From contig NZ_VTPY01000009.1 in the NCBI RefSeq assembly GCF_008297955.1, positions 1-64,000 on the forward strand: 64,000 nt of DNA. Reading direction: 5' to 3'. The number at the start of each line of letters is the position of its first letter. The stretch's first letter is position 1. The notes beneath the pieces were generated by a model, which saw only the letters and a program-made list of their open reading frames with translations, did not search any database and was not told the origin of the DNA. This DNA comes from Billgrantia pellis (GTDB lineage Bacteria > Pseudomonadota > Gammaproteobacteria > Pseudomonadales > Halomonadaceae). The translations under genes and the position numbers were made by a program. Below, in pieces: positions 54,974 to 63,896 of the stretch.

Positions 54974-55747
54974 TTACTCGCCCGTGTGCTTGCGTTCGGT
55001 CCTGGCCTTCAGTTCACGCAGCACTTCCAGCTCGCGAGCGCTGGGCTCGGGCGTGGTCTCGAGCACGTCGGCGAAACGAATCTCCCAACCGGTGGCCTCG
55101 ATCACCTCTTCACGGGTCACGTTCGGGTGCAGCGAGACGACGACCAATTCCTTGGTCTCGGGATCAGGCTTCATCACGCACAGATCGGTGATGACCCGGG
55201 TCGGGCCGCGACCGATGTTGGGCACGCCATCTCGCCCCTTGCCATCGCGGCCGAAGCCCAGCGTAGTGACGAAATCGACGTCCTTTACGAAGGCGCGCTT
55301 GGAGTGCTTCAGGGTAATGAAGACCTCGCCGGCATTGGTGGCGATCTCCGGCGCACCGCCGCCGCCCGGGAGGCGTACCTTGGGATCATGGTAGTCGCCG
55401 ATCAGGGTGGTGTTGAGGTTGCAGTAGCGATCGATCTGGGCGGTGCCGAGGAAGCCCACGTCGATTTTGCCGCCCTGCAGCCAGTAGCGGAACATCTCGG
55501 GCACCGAGACGGTGGTCAGTGCCGATTCGCACAGTTCGCCGTCGCCGATCGAAAGCGGCAACACGTCAGGCTTGGTCTGCAGGGTACCGGACTCATAGAT
55601 CAGCACCACGTCCGGCGCATGGGTGAGGCGCGCCAGGTTGGCGGCCTCGCTGGGCAGGCCGATGCCGACGAAGCAGGTCATGCCATTCTCGAGCGCGCGC
55701 GCGGCGGTGACGCTCATCATCTCCGAGGAACTGTATTCGAGGCGCAT
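54974..55747 (-). CDS. pcaJ: 3-oxoadipate CoA-transferase subunit B (CatJ type)
   Basis: A 257-residue CoA-transferase beta subunit of the glutaconate CoA-transferase/CatJ group: EMMSVTAARALENGMTCFVGIGLPSEAANLARLTHAPDVVLIYESG, with Glu52 (YESG) at the catalytic-glutamate position, then RLPGGGGAPEIA and HPNVTREEVIEATGWEIRF. It moves CoA from succinyl-CoA to 3-oxoadipate. Its ATG overlaps the pcaI stop by one base (TGATG) behind AGGAGGAC. The CatIJ-type pair is distinct from the shorter-sequence PcaIJ of Pseudomonas putida. Confidence 0.93.
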   Translation of the reverse strand: MRLEYSSSEMMSVTAARALENGMTCFVGIGLPSEAANLARLTHAPDVVLIYESGTLQTKPDVLPLSIGDGELCESALTTVSVPEMFRYWLQGGKIDVGFLGTAQIDRYCNLNTTLIGDYHDPKVRLPGGGGAPEIATNAGEVFITLKHSKRAFVKDVDFVTTLGFGRDGKGRDGVPNIGRGPTRVITDLCVMKPDPETKELVVVSLHPNVTREEVIEATGWEIRFADVLETTPEPSARELEVLRELKARTERKHTGE

Positions 55748-56577
55748 CAGGATTGTCCTCCTGCGTGGTAGACGTTTTCCTCCAGCCAGGCCTTGAAGCG
55801 TTCGCGGTCGCGGGCGATGGCGTCCCATTCCTTGTAGAAGCGGTTGTCGCGCGGGTAGTAGCCATGCGCGTAGGAGGGGTAGGAGCCCTTCTCCGCCACG
55901 GCGATGGCGCTGACCGCCCAGCCAGGAATGATGCAGGCGTTGGGGTGGTAGTCCGGCTGCGTCGTCAGGTCGTCGACGATCTCCTCGACGGTGACGATGC
56001 TCTGCCTGGCGGCCAGCACCGCCTCCTTCTGCACGCCCACGATGCCCTCGACCAGTACGTTGCCGGCACGGTCGGCTTTTTGTGCGTGGACGATGGAAAC
56101 GTCGGGGCGCACCGAGGGCACCGCGGCCAGACGTTCGCCGGTGAACGGGCATTCGATGAACTTTATCTGGTCGTTGACGCTCGGCAGTTCGCTGCCCACG
56201 TAGCCACGCAGCACGGCGAGCGGCAGCCCGGCGGCACCGGCCTCGAAGGCGCAAGCCATGGCGGCGTGGCTGTGCTCGAGAATCTCGACTTTATGCGGCC
56301 AGCCCTTCTCCACCGCGTCGCGCAGGCGGTGCAGCGAACCCACGCCGGGGTTGCCGCCCCAAGAGAAAATCACCTTCTTTGCGCAGCCGGCCCCGATCAT
56401 CTGGTCGTAGACCAGGTCGGGGGTCATGCGGATCAGGGTGAGGTCGCGTCTGCCCTGACGAATCACTTCGTGACCGGCGGCGACGGGGATTAGATGGGTG
56501 AAACCTTCCATGGCCACGGTGGCGCCGTCTTCGACGTAGCGCGCCACCGCGTCATGCAAGCTGAGGAACTCGGCCAT
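55747..56577 (-). CDS. pcaI: 3-oxoadipate CoA-transferase subunit A (CatI type)
   Basis: A 276-residue alpha subunit: MAEFLSLHDAVARYVEDGATVAMEGFTHLIPVAAGHEVIRQ, then FSWGGNPGVGSLHRLRDAVEKGWP, FTGERLAAVPSVRPDVSIVHAQKADRAGNV and SYAHGYYPRDNRFYKEWD, matching CatI of Pseudomonas strain B13. The ATG at 56577 fits the family; the longer frame covers the promoter. It heads pcaI-J-F-L. Two GTTCG-N5-CGNAC boxes lie 32-65 bp upstream. Confidence 0.93.
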   Translation of the reverse strand: MAEFLSLHDAVARYVEDGATVAMEGFTHLIPVAAGHEVIRQGRRDLTLIRMTPDLVYDQMIGAGCAKKVIFSWGGNPGVGSLHRLRDAVEKGWPHKVEILEHSHAAMACAFEAGAAGLPLAVLRGYVGSELPSVNDQIKFIECPFTGERLAAVPSVRPDVSIVHAQKADRAGNVLVEGIVGVQKEAVLAARQSIVTVEEIVDDLTTQPDYHPNACIIPGWAVSAIAVAEKGSYPSYAHGYYPRDNRFYKEWDAIARDRERFKAWLEENVYHAGGQS

Positions 56578-56608
56578 GATGGAACCTCTTCTCTCTTTAC
56601 ATTTCCTT

Positions 56609-56642
56609 GTCCGCATAACGAACACAGGTTTGTGATACGAAC
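56609..56642. promoter_or_regulatory. Tandem PcaR-type boxes before pcaI
   Basis: GTCCG-CATAA-CGAAC (56609-56623) and GTTTG-TGATA-CGAAC (56628-56642), 19 bp apart start to start; on the minus strand the first reads GTTCG-TTATG-CGGAC. Position upstream of the first pca gene of the run fits activation by the IclR-type protein at 63897. Confidence 0.65.
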
Positions 56643-56677
56643 AACAGTAATCACCCCTTTCGCGATCGTCAATCATG

Positions 56678-56704
56678 AAAAAGGGGGAAGCCATCGCTTC
56701 CCCC
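56678..56704 (-). terminator. Rho-independent terminator after pcaB
   Basis: GGGGGAAGC and GCTTCCCCC arms with a 4-nt loop, followed by five T residues on the minus strand, 41 bp past the pcaB stop. Confidence 0.85.
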
Positions 56705-56744
56705 TGCACTTCGAAACCCCGCATTACGCCGATGGATCAACCCG

Positions 56745-58073
56745 TTACGACGCCATGAGCCAATCAATGGCACGCCGGACCTGCCTTTGGGCACTACCAA
56801 GGTATAAGGCGGGATCGGCGACACGCTCCAGCTCGGCACGCTCGATACGCCCTGTTATCTCGGTATGCTCGGTCAACACCGTGGCATAGGCACGCCGCTC
56901 GATGCGGGCCGTCTCGGCCGCTTCGGCGGAGATCCGCTTGGCGGCATCCTGGCCGACGACAGGTACCAGCAGGCGCGATACCGGTTCGGCCATGATCGCC
57001 CCGCCGGTGATCGCCAGGTTTCGCTGCATCGCCTCCGCATGCACTTCGAGCCCCTCGAGCAACCGCGCGAGTTGCTCCAAAGCACCCTCCAGTAGCAAGG
57101 CGCTGTCGACCAGCGGCGACCATTCCGCGTGCCATTCGCCCAGGCCACGTTCCAGCGGCTGGGCCGCCGCGTTCATGATCACCGTGGCATGCCCATGAAT
57201 CTGACGGCAGGCGGCGCGAATCAGCGCGCAGCGCACCGGGTTACGCTTGTGCGGCATGGAGGAGGAGGCTCCCATGCCCTCACCACCCGGTTCGCTGACC
57301 TCGCCGATCTCGGTCTGGGTCAGCAGCGCCACGTCCAGCGCCGCTTTCTCGGCGGCCCCGGCCACGGCGTCCAGCGCCGTGGCCAACGCGTGGATCGGCT
57401 GACGGTCCGTATGCCAGGGCAGCACGGGAGCCGCGAGCTCCAGTCGCCCGGCCAGGCCGTCCATGAAGTCGAGACCCAGTTCTCCCCAGCCGGAATGCAC
57501 ACCCACGGCACCGCCAAACTGCACCGGCAGCTCGACCTGCGCCAGGCGGCGCCGCGACTGTTCGAGCCCGATGGCCCAATGCGCCACCTTGACGCCGAAG
57601 GTGATCGGCAGCGCCTGCTGCATCAGCGTGCGTCCCACCATGACCGTCTGGTCGTGTGTGTTCATCAACTCGACCGCAGCGGCACGACAGCGCAACAGCA
57701 GCGCATCCAGCGCGGCCAGGCGCGGCTTGAGCAACAGCATCAGCGCGCTGTCCACCACATCCTGGCTGGTGGCGCCCATGTGCCAGTAGCGCTTGAGCGG
57801 CTCGGGCAACGCCGCGCGCCCCTGCTTGACGAAGGGAATCGCCGCGTTACCGCCACTGGCGACTCCTTCCGCCATGGCAGCGAGATCGAAGGCATGCGAC
57901 TCGAGAGGCTCGCGCATGGCGCGGTGGGTGCCGGCAGGCATAGCCCCATGACGCTCCTGCACCTCGGCCAGCGCCAGCTCGAAAGCCAGCATGGCCTGTA
58001 CCATGGCCGCGGCGTTGCACTCGCTCAGCGCGGGGCCGTTCATGAAAGGGTGGCGAATCAGGGGTGCAGGCAT
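56745..58073 (-). CDS. pcaB: 3-carboxy-cis,cis-muconate cycloisomerase
   Basis: A 442-residue member of the fumarase/aspartase superfamily. Conserved regions: MGATSQDVVDSA at 99-110 and the signature GASSSMPHKRNP at about 268-279, with the mobile-loop serine. It converts 3-carboxymuconate from PcaGH to 4-carboxymuconolactone for PcaL. The ATG at 58073 gives MPAPLIRHPFMNGPALSE, the usual start. It has its own promoter region, with a perfect GTTCG-TATTT-CGAAC box 39 bp upstream, and its own terminator, so it is a separate unit from pcaIJFL. Confidence 0.94.
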   Translation of the reverse strand: MPAPLIRHPFMNGPALSECNAAAMVQAMLAFELALAEVQERHGAMPAGTHRAMREPLESHAFDLAAMAEGVASGGNAAIPFVKQGRAALPEPLKRYWHMGATSQDVVDSALMLLLKPRLAALDALLLRCRAAAVELMNTHDQTVMVGRTLMQQALPITFGVKVAHWAIGLEQSRRRLAQVELPVQFGGAVGVHSGWGELGLDFMDGLAGRLELAAPVLPWHTDRQPIHALATALDAVAGAAEKAALDVALLTQTEIGEVSEPGGEGMGASSSMPHKRNPVRCALIRAACRQIHGHATVIMNAAAQPLERGLGEWHAEWSPLVDSALLLEGALEQLARLLEGLEVHAEAMQRNLAITGGAIMAEPVSRLLVPVVGQDAAKRISAEAAETARIERRAYATVLTEHTEITGRIERAELERVADPALYLGSAQRQVRRAIDWLMAS

Positions 58074-58111
58074 GAGGGCGTCTCCGAGGCCGCGCTTCTT
58101 AACGTACCCGT

Positions 58112-58126
58112 GTTCGTATTTCGAAC
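58112..58126. promoter_or_regulatory. PcaR-type box before pcaB
   Basis: GTTCG-TATTT-CGAAC, a perfect 5-bp inverted repeat with 5-nt centre, extended to TGTTCG/CGAACA. Only a half-match (CGTAC at 58103-58107) is found at 19-bp spacing. Confidence 0.65.
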
Positions 58127-58315
58127 AAATGCTAGAGACTGTTCCGTCATCGAGCAACACTCGTCAGCCCGAGAGCCGGTATGTTGAAAGCTTAGACGTT
58201 GTCGCAACATCACCGCCGTCATTGAACGAAAGTCGCATTGTGACGATGGTGACGTGGCGCAACCATGTATCGCTTAACGAACTTATGTACGCATAGCGTA
58301 CTGAAAGGATCCCAC

Positions 58316-59029
58316 ATGACCGAATCCTGTGCCATCGTCACCGGCGGCGCCCGCAACATCGGCCAGGCCATCGCCCTGCGCCTGCAACGCGACGGCTATC
58401 GCACCTTCGTGCTGGACATCGTCGAGCCCGAGGCCGAGTCGCTCAGGGAGGATGCGCGCCAGGTCGATCTTGCCGACGTGGATGCCACCCGCACGGTGCT
58501 GAACGAGATCGCCGAACATCATGCCGTTGACTGCCTGGTCAACAATGTGGGCATCGTCGTTCCCGCCCTGCTCGACGAAACCCATGTGGAGGATTTCGAT
58601 CGCCTGATGCACCTCAACGTACGCTCGGCGCTGGTCTGCACCCAGGCACTGCTGCCGGGCATGCGCGAGCGCAACCATGGACGCATCGTGGTCAACGCCA
58701 GCCGCGTGGTGCTGGGCAAGGAAGCGCGCACGCTCTACAGCGCGACCAAGGGAGCCCTTCAGTCCATGGCGCGCACCTGGGCGCTGGAGCTGGCCGGCGA
58801 CGGGATCACCGTCAATTGCGTGGCCCCTGGCCCCATCGCCACCACCGCCTTCTGGGAGAACAACCCGCCGGACTCCGAGCGGGCACGGCGCATCGTCGAC
58901 AACATCCCGGTACAGCGCATGGGCCAGCCCGAGGACGTCGCCCAGGCGGTGAGTTTCTTCTGCGACGAGCGCAGCGGCTTCGTCACCGGCCAGACGCTGT
59001 TCGTCTGCGGCGGCGTCACCGTCGGTTGA
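58316..59029 (+). CDS. Short-chain dehydrogenase/reductase
   Basis: A 237-residue classical SDR. Cofactor motif TGGARNIG at 9-16, NNVG at 76-79, Asn101, Ser129, Tyr141 and Lys145 form a complete catalytic set, and VCGGVTVG closes the protein. AAAGGATC precedes the ATG at 58316. It is alone on the plus strand between pcaB and the CoA-transferase gene, converging on the latter. Substrate not known; the context suggests an acyl-CoA or hydroxy-acid step. Confidence 0.85.
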   Translation: MTESCAIVTGGARNIGQAIALRLQRDGYRTFVLDIVEPEAESLREDARQVDLADVDATRTVLNEIAEHHAVDCLVNNVGIVVPALLDETHVEDFDRLMHLNVRSALVCTQALLPGMRERNHGRIVVNASRVVLGKEARTLYSATKGALQSMARTWALELAGDGITVNCVAPGPIATTAFWENNPPDSERARRIVDNIPVQRMGQPEDVAQAVSFFCDERSGFVTGQTLFVCGGVTVG

Positions 59030-59037
59030 TCGTCAAC

Positions 59038-59054
59038 CGGGGCGCGCGGCCCCG
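59038..59054. terminator. Short hairpin between convergent genes
   Basis: CGGGGC and GCCCCG arms with a 5-nt loop between the SDR stop and the CoA-transferase stop. No T-run. Confidence 0.4.
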
Positions 59055-59065
59055 TCAACCTGCCG

Positions 59066-60289
59066 CTACACGATGCCCCGGTGCCGCAGTGCATCGATCT
59101 CGCCCGGCGCCTTGCCGAGCAGACGCGCCAGCACGGCGTCGGTATCCTCGCCCAGCGCCGGCGGCGCCTTGCGGTACTCGATCCGTGTCCGCGAATACTT
59201 GATCGGATTGGCCACCCCTGGCACCGGGCCATGAGCGGACTCGAGCTCGACCTTCATGCCCCTTGCCTTGACCTGGGGATCATCGAACACCTGGGCGATG
59301 TTCTGAATCGGTCCGCAGGGCACCGAGATCTCACGCAGCAGTGTCATCCAGTCGGCGGCGGTGCGGGAGCGAGTGATCTCGACCAGGATCGGCACCAACT
59401 CGAGGCGATGTCGCACCCGCTCCGGATTGGTGGCAAAGCGCGGATCCTCGGCCAGTTCGGGGCGCCCCACGGCCCGACAGAAGCGTTGGAACTGGCCGTC
59501 ATTGCCGATGGCGATGATGACTTTCTCACCGTCGACGGTGGGGAACGGCTGATAGGGCACCAGATTGGGATGGTATTCGCCGGTGCGGGTGGGCGGCGTG
59601 CCGCTGCAGAAGTAGTTCTGCGCCTGGTTGGCCAGCCAGCTCACCTGGACATCGAGCAGCGCCATGTCGATATACTGACCCTCACCGGTGAGATGGCGGT
59701 GGTGCAGCGCACCGAGGATGGCGATGGCGGCGTTCATGCCGGTGGTCAGATCCGCCACCGCCATGCCTACCCGCTGCGGCCCGGCGCCCGGCTCGCCGTC
59801 GGCCGCTCCGGTGATGCTCATCAGCCCCCCTTGAGCCTGGATCAGGTAGTCGTAGCCGGCCATGGCGGCCATCGGCCCGGTTTGGCCGAACCCGGTGATC
59901 GAACAGTAGATCAATCCCGGATTGAGGGCCTCGAGAGCAGCGTAGTCGAGCCCCTTGCGCGCCAGGCCGCCGCTCTTGAAATTCTCCACCAGAATATCGC
60001 TTTCGGCGGCAAGTTCTCGGATCAGCGCCTGACCCTCGGGACGACCGATATCGACGGTCACCGAGTGCTTGCCACGGTTGGCTGAAAGGTAGTAGGCCGA
60101 CTCGCGGGTCTCGTTGTCGTTGCGATCCTTGAGCCAGGGCGGCCCCCAATGGCGCGTATCGTCGCCACTCGTCGGGCGTTCGATCTTGATCACCTCCGCG
60201 CCCATGTCGGCAAGTATCTGGGTACACCAGGGCCCGGCCATCACCCGACTCAGGTCGAGCACCCGCAGGCCTGTCAGCGGTCCTGCCAT
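59066..60289 (-). CDS. CaiB/BaiF-family (class III) CoA-transferase
   Basis: A 407-residue class III CoA-transferase. The N-terminal RVLDLSRVMAGPWCTQILADMGAEVIKIERP is the family hallmark; the catalytic aspartate is Asp180 (GMAVADLTTGM). The C-terminal half has the RPELAEDPRFATNPERVRHR block. Members move CoA between dicarboxylic or carnitine-type acids. It lies downstream of the second tct operon on the same strand (238 bp away). The substrate could be the acid imported by that transporter. Confidence 0.9.
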   Translation of the reverse strand: MAGPLTGLRVLDLSRVMAGPWCTQILADMGAEVIKIERPTSGDDTRHWGPPWLKDRNDNETRESAYYLSANRGKHSVTVDIGRPEGQALIRELAAESDILVENFKSGGLARKGLDYAALEALNPGLIYCSITGFGQTGPMAAMAGYDYLIQAQGGLMSITGAADGEPGAGPQRVGMAVADLTTGMNAAIAILGALHHRHLTGEGQYIDMALLDVQVSWLANQAQNYFCSGTPPTRTGEYHPNLVPYQPFPTVDGEKVIIAIGNDGQFQRFCRAVGRPELAEDPRFATNPERVRHRLELVPILVEITRSRTAADWMTLLREISVPCGPIQNIAQVFDDPQVKARGMKVELESAHGPVPGVANPIKYSRTRIEYRKAPPALGEDTDAVLARLLGKAPGEIDALRHRGIV

Positions 60290-60361
60290 CGTATCGTCTC
60301 CCTCAATTGTGATTCACGTCGCCACGGTCGGCGCAGACTCGTCACCCGCGCGCGATCGCCA

Positions 60362-60382
60362 CCCGGTGCGGTGCGCACCGGG
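60362..60382. terminator. Hairpin between the CoA-transferase gene and the second tctA
   Basis: CCCGGTGCG and CGCACCGGG arms around a 3-nt loop, 146 bp past the tctA stop and 73 bp before the CoA-transferase start. May end the tct transcript. The rest of 60290-60527 shows no gene. Confidence 0.45.
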
Positions 60383-60527
60383 AGCGATCGGACAGACGGC
60401 GCGTAAAGAATCAGTTCCAGCTCAGCAGGAGCCTGCCCTGCTGCCGTCCGCCTCCCTCCTTCGTCGGCGCTGGATCAGGTACCGCAGCGACGGCCTTCCG
60501 GCGAGGCGGCTTCGTTGACCCTGCAGC

Positions 60528-62033
60528 TCATGGGGCATCCTGGGAGGTGTCGGCCCGGGTCGGCAGGCGCCGTGCGGTCACGTAGCGGTAGAGCGCCAGC
60601 ACGATGGAGCCCAGCGTCAGGGCAATGAAGAACCAGGTGATGGGACCACGCATAAAGATCGACAGATCGTTACCGCCGATCAACAGCGAGCGGCGCAGGT
60701 TGTCCTCGAACATCGGTCCCAGAATGAAGCCGATCAGGAACGGGGCGGCGGGTATCGCCGCGCGATTGAAGATATACCCCAGCACGCCGAAGCCCAGCAT
60801 CAGCCACACGTCGAAGGTGTCATTGTTCACGGCATAGGCGCCGTAGACGCAGAACATCAGCACGATGGGGAAGAGGATCGCCTTGGGAATGTCGGCGATC
60901 AGCGAGAAATACTTGATGGCGCCGTTGCCCACCACCAGCAGCACCAGCGAGCTGAACATGATGCCCATGAACAGCGCGTAGATCAGCGGCAGGTTCTCCT
61001 GGAACAAGATCGGACCGGGCGTCAGGCCGTGCACCATGAAGGCGCCCAGGATGATCGCGGTGATCACGTCGCCGGGAATGCCCAGCGACAGCAGTGGGAT
61101 CATGGTCGCCCCCGCCACGCCATTGTTGCCCGCCTCCGAGGCGGCCACGCCTTCGACCTCGCCCTTGCCGAAGTTGTCGCGGCGGGGCGAGCGGCGCCGG
61201 GCGTCGCTGTAGGAGATGAAGGCCGCGGCGGTCGCCCCGGTACCGGGGATGGCGCCTATGATCACGCCGATCAGACTGCCGCGCACGATACTCTTGAGGC
61301 AACGCTTGAGTTCAGCCAGCGAAAGCCCGGCCCCGCTGGCCTTGGCCTTGATGTGCGGCACCGCCTTCTTGCGATAGAACTCGATGATCTCCGGAATCGC
61401 GAACAGCCCGATGAGCAGCGGGATGAACGAGATCGAGTCCATCAGGTTGTAGTTGCCGAAGGTCAGTCGCTGGGAGCCGAAGACTTCGTCCAGACCCACC
61501 AGCGAGAGCAGGATTCCCATCAACGCCGCCAGCAGTCCTTTGATCATCGAGCCGCTGGCCAACGAAATGATGATCGTCAGCGAGAAGCAGATCAGCCAGA
61601 AGAATTCAGGGGCGCCGAAGTTCAGGGCGATCTTGGCCAAGTAGGCGGCAAAAAAGATCAGCGCGATATTGGAGATGAAGTCGGCGATGACCGACGAGTA
61701 GAGCGCCGTCTTGAGCGCCTTCTTGGCGTGCCCCTGCTGGGCCATGGGATAGCCGTCGAGCAGGGTGCAGGCCGATGCGGGCGAACCGGGCGTGCGGATC
61801 AGGATCGCCGTAATCGAGCCCCCGTACATGCCGCCCTTGTAGATGCCGACCAGCAGCAGTATGGCGGCGACCGGCTCCATGGAGAAGGTGAACGGCAGGG
61901 CCAGTGCTACCGCCATGGTGGCGGTCAGGCCGGGAATGGAGCCCACCACCACGCCGATCACGACCCCCAGCGCGATGGCCAGGAAGTTCTCCGGATGAAG
62001 GAAGAGTTGCAGGACTTCCGAAACGATTTCCAT
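60528..62033 (-). CDS. tctA: Tripartite tricarboxylate transporter large membrane subunit (TctA), pca-linked
   Basis: A 501-residue TctA protein with GSIPGLTATMAVALALPFTFSMEP, YGGSITAILIRTPGSPASACTLLDG and GAIPGTGATAAAFISYSDARRRSP. The two TctA proteins in the window share motifs but differ widely, so they are not a recent duplication. Last gene of tctC-tctB-tctA. The operon's promoter has the tandem GTTCG boxes seen before pcaI, so the cargo may be an aromatic acid or a pathway intermediate rather than citrate. Confidence 0.93.
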   Translation of the reverse strand: MEIVSEVLQLFLHPENFLAIALGVVIGVVVGSIPGLTATMAVALALPFTFSMEPVAAILLLVGIYKGGMYGGSITAILIRTPGSPASACTLLDGYPMAQQGHAKKALKTALYSSVIADFISNIALIFFAAYLAKIALNFGAPEFFWLICFSLTIIISLASGSMIKGLLAALMGILLSLVGLDEVFGSQRLTFGNYNLMDSISFIPLLIGLFAIPEIIEFYRKKAVPHIKAKASGAGLSLAELKRCLKSIVRGSLIGVIIGAIPGTGATAAAFISYSDARRRSPRRDNFGKGEVEGVAASEAGNNGVAGATMIPLLSLGIPGDVITAIILGAFMVHGLTPGPILFQENLPLIYALFMGIMFSSLVLLVVGNGAIKYFSLIADIPKAILFPIVLMFCVYGAYAVNNDTFDVWLMLGFGVLGYIFNRAAIPAAPFLIGFILGPMFEDNLRRSLLIGGNDLSIFMRGPITWFFIALTLGSIVLALYRYVTARRLPTRADTSQDAP

Positions 62034-62065
62034 ACGTCACCTAGAACCTGGTTGAGCGGTCTGCA

Positions 62066-62566
62066 TCAGAACGGCATCACCGGCAGTGGCACGTTCATGA
62101 CGTTGACGAAGAGAAAGGTGACGAGCACCGGAAAGACGATGACCAGGCTGTACGCCCACCAGGTGCGCACCGGATGGGCGACGAACAGGATCAGCGTGGC
62201 CAGGATGCCGCTGATTACCGCGCCGAACGTCTCGAACAGCGCCACATAGACCAATAGCGCCACCACCATCAGGCCGAAGCGTCGCCGCGGCCCCTTCTCG
62301 ATGCGTCGCCCGTCCTCCTTGCCGGTGTTGTCAACGAGCAAGCCCTGCATGATCAGCAGGGCGGAAAAGCCGAGCAACAGCCAGCCCACGATGCGTGGCA
62401 ACCAGCGCGGCGACATCATGGGGTTCTGCAGGACCGGCGGTTCGCCGATGTAGTTGGGCACCAGATAGAACAGCAGGACGGCGGAGGCAATCAGCAGGAC
62501 GGCGCCCGCCAGGACGTCGCCCGGGTCCCGGATCGGCCCGCCACGCTTGTGATCGGGTGTCGACAT
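62066..62566 (-). CDS. tctB: Tripartite tricarboxylate transporter small subunit (TctB), pca-linked
   Basis: A 166-residue membrane protein with four hydrophobic helices, a basic loop (GKEDGRRIEKGPRRR) near the middle and the pattern SPRWLPRIVGWLLLGFSALL typical of TctB. GAGAGGTGGCT precedes the ATG at 62566. Located between tctC and tctA. Confidence 0.88.
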   Translation of the reverse strand: MSTPDHKRGGPIRDPGDVLAGAVLLIASAVLLFYLVPNYIGEPPVLQNPMMSPRWLPRIVGWLLLGFSALLIMQGLLVDNTGKEDGRRIEKGPRRRFGLMVVALLVYVALFETFGAVISGILATLILFVAHPVRTWWAYSLVIVFPVLVTFLFVNVMNVPLPVMPF

Positions 62567-62640
62567 AGCCACCTCTCTGAGAAAACAGGTGAGGCGAGGA
62601 CACGGCCCTCGCCTCATCGATCGCTGGGTCGGCCCAGGTG

Positions 62641-63627
62641 TTACTGGCGGATACCCGCCTCCTCGGCGACACCCTGCCAGCGCTCCACCTCGGCGGCGAT
62701 GAACTGCTTGAACTCTTCACCGGCGACCTGGCCGGGCTCGGCGCCCAACTGGTTGGCGAAGTCGAGGAACTCTTCGCGCTGCATCACGGCCTCGAGAGCT
62801 TCCTGCATGGCATCCTGCGCCTCCTGCGGGAAGGATTCGTGCGCGATCAGGCCGAACCAGGCGGTGGTGACGAACTGGTCGAGATTATAATCGCCCACTT
62901 CGCGCAGGGTCGGCACGTCCGGCAGATGCTCGGAGCGCTCGGCGGAGGTCACGGCCAGTGCCTTGAGATCTCCGGACTTGATGTGCGAAAGCACGGTCGG
63001 CATGTTCTCGAACGACACGTCCACGTCACCGCCCAGCAGGGCCGGCAGCGCCGCGCCACTGCCGGCGAACGGCACGGCCGTCATGTTGGTCTCGGTCAGC
63101 GTCTTGAACAGTTCGCCCGACATGTGAATGGAACTGCCCACACCGCTGTGGCTGAAGGTCATGTTCTCTTCTCTTGCCGCCTCGACGAACGCTTCCACGC
63201 TGTCGTAGGGGCTGTCGGCCGGCACCACCATGACGTTGGGGATATCGATCAGGTTCTGCAGGAAAACGAAGTCCTCGACCGGATCGTAGGCCAGGTCGGG
63301 ATAGATCGCCGCACCGATGGTATGACCCGGGGACGCCATCAGGATGGTGTGGTCGACATCGCGACCGCCTCGCGCCAGGCGCCCGGTCGCCACGGTGGAG
63401 CCCGCGCCGGGGCGGTTCTCGACCACGACGTTGGCGTCCAGCTCCTCTTGGAGCAGATCGGCAACGCGACGGGACAGCACGTCAGTGGTACCGCCCGGCG
63501 CGTAGGGCACCACCAGACGCACATCGTCGGACGGCCACTCGTCGGCGTGTACCGTGGAGATGGAAGCCGCCATCGCCAGGCCGCCGCTGCACACCGCCAG
63601 GCTCGCTGCTTTCAGGAAATTCTTCAT
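62641..63627 (-). CDS. tctC: Tripartite tricarboxylate transporter binding protein (TctC), pca-linked
   Basis: A 328-residue binding protein with signal peptide (cleavage near ISTVHA). Family blocks: VRLVVPYAPGGTTDVLSRRVADLLQEEL, VVENRPGAGSTVATGRLAR, MTFSHSGVGSSIHMSGELFK and KALAVTSAERSEHLPDVPTLREVG. The ATG at 63627 follows AAAGGTGGC; a longer frame covers the operator region. It heads the tctCBA operon and is 269 bp from the IclR-type gene on the other strand. Ligand inferred to be an aromatic or beta-ketoadipate-related acid. Confidence 0.92.
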   Translation of the reverse strand: MKNFLKAASLAVCSGGLAMAASISTVHADEWPSDDVRLVVPYAPGGTTDVLSRRVADLLQEELDANVVVENRPGAGSTVATGRLARGGRDVDHTILMASPGHTIGAAIYPDLAYDPVEDFVFLQNLIDIPNVMVVPADSPYDSVEAFVEAAREENMTFSHSGVGSSIHMSGELFKTLTETNMTAVPFAGSGAALPALLGGDVDVSFENMPTVLSHIKSGDLKALAVTSAERSEHLPDVPTLREVGDYNLDQFVTTAWFGLIAHESFPQEAQDAMQEALEAVMQREEFLDFANQLGAEPGQVAGEEFKQFIAAEVERWQGVAEEAGIRQ

Positions 63628-63677
63628 CACGCCACCTTTACGATTGAAGCTTATTATCGATTGAGCCCGCTTGTATT

Positions 63678-63711
63678 GTTCGTTATACGGACATATATTC
63701 GCATTACAGAC
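63678..63711. promoter_or_regulatory. Tandem PcaR-type boxes before the second tctCBA operon
   Basis: GTTCG-TTATA-CGGAC (63678-63692) and ATTCG-CATTA-CAGAC (63697-63711), 19 bp apart. The first differs at one position from the pcaI box GTTCG-TTATG-CGGAC. They lie 51-84 bp upstream of tctC. Confidence 0.65.
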
Positions 63712-63814
63712 AGAGAGTACTTTGATCTCTCTTCGGCCAAAAACCCCGACTTTAGTCTTAACAGCACGCATCCCGCCGTTTTGGCGCTTTCTCGGCAAGC
63801 ACCGTCCCTTTTCC

Positions 63815-63829
63815 GTTCGCATATCGAAC
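63815..63829. promoter_or_regulatory. PcaR-type box before the IclR-type gene
   Basis: GTTCG-CATAT-CGAAC, a perfect inverted repeat, 68 bp upstream of the IclR-type start. Suggests autoregulation. Confidence 0.6.
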
Positions 63830-63896
63830 ACCGATGCGTTATCGTCTGCGCCGCCTGCCTGGCACGAACCAGCCGCTGGAAAGGAGGATGTCTCCC

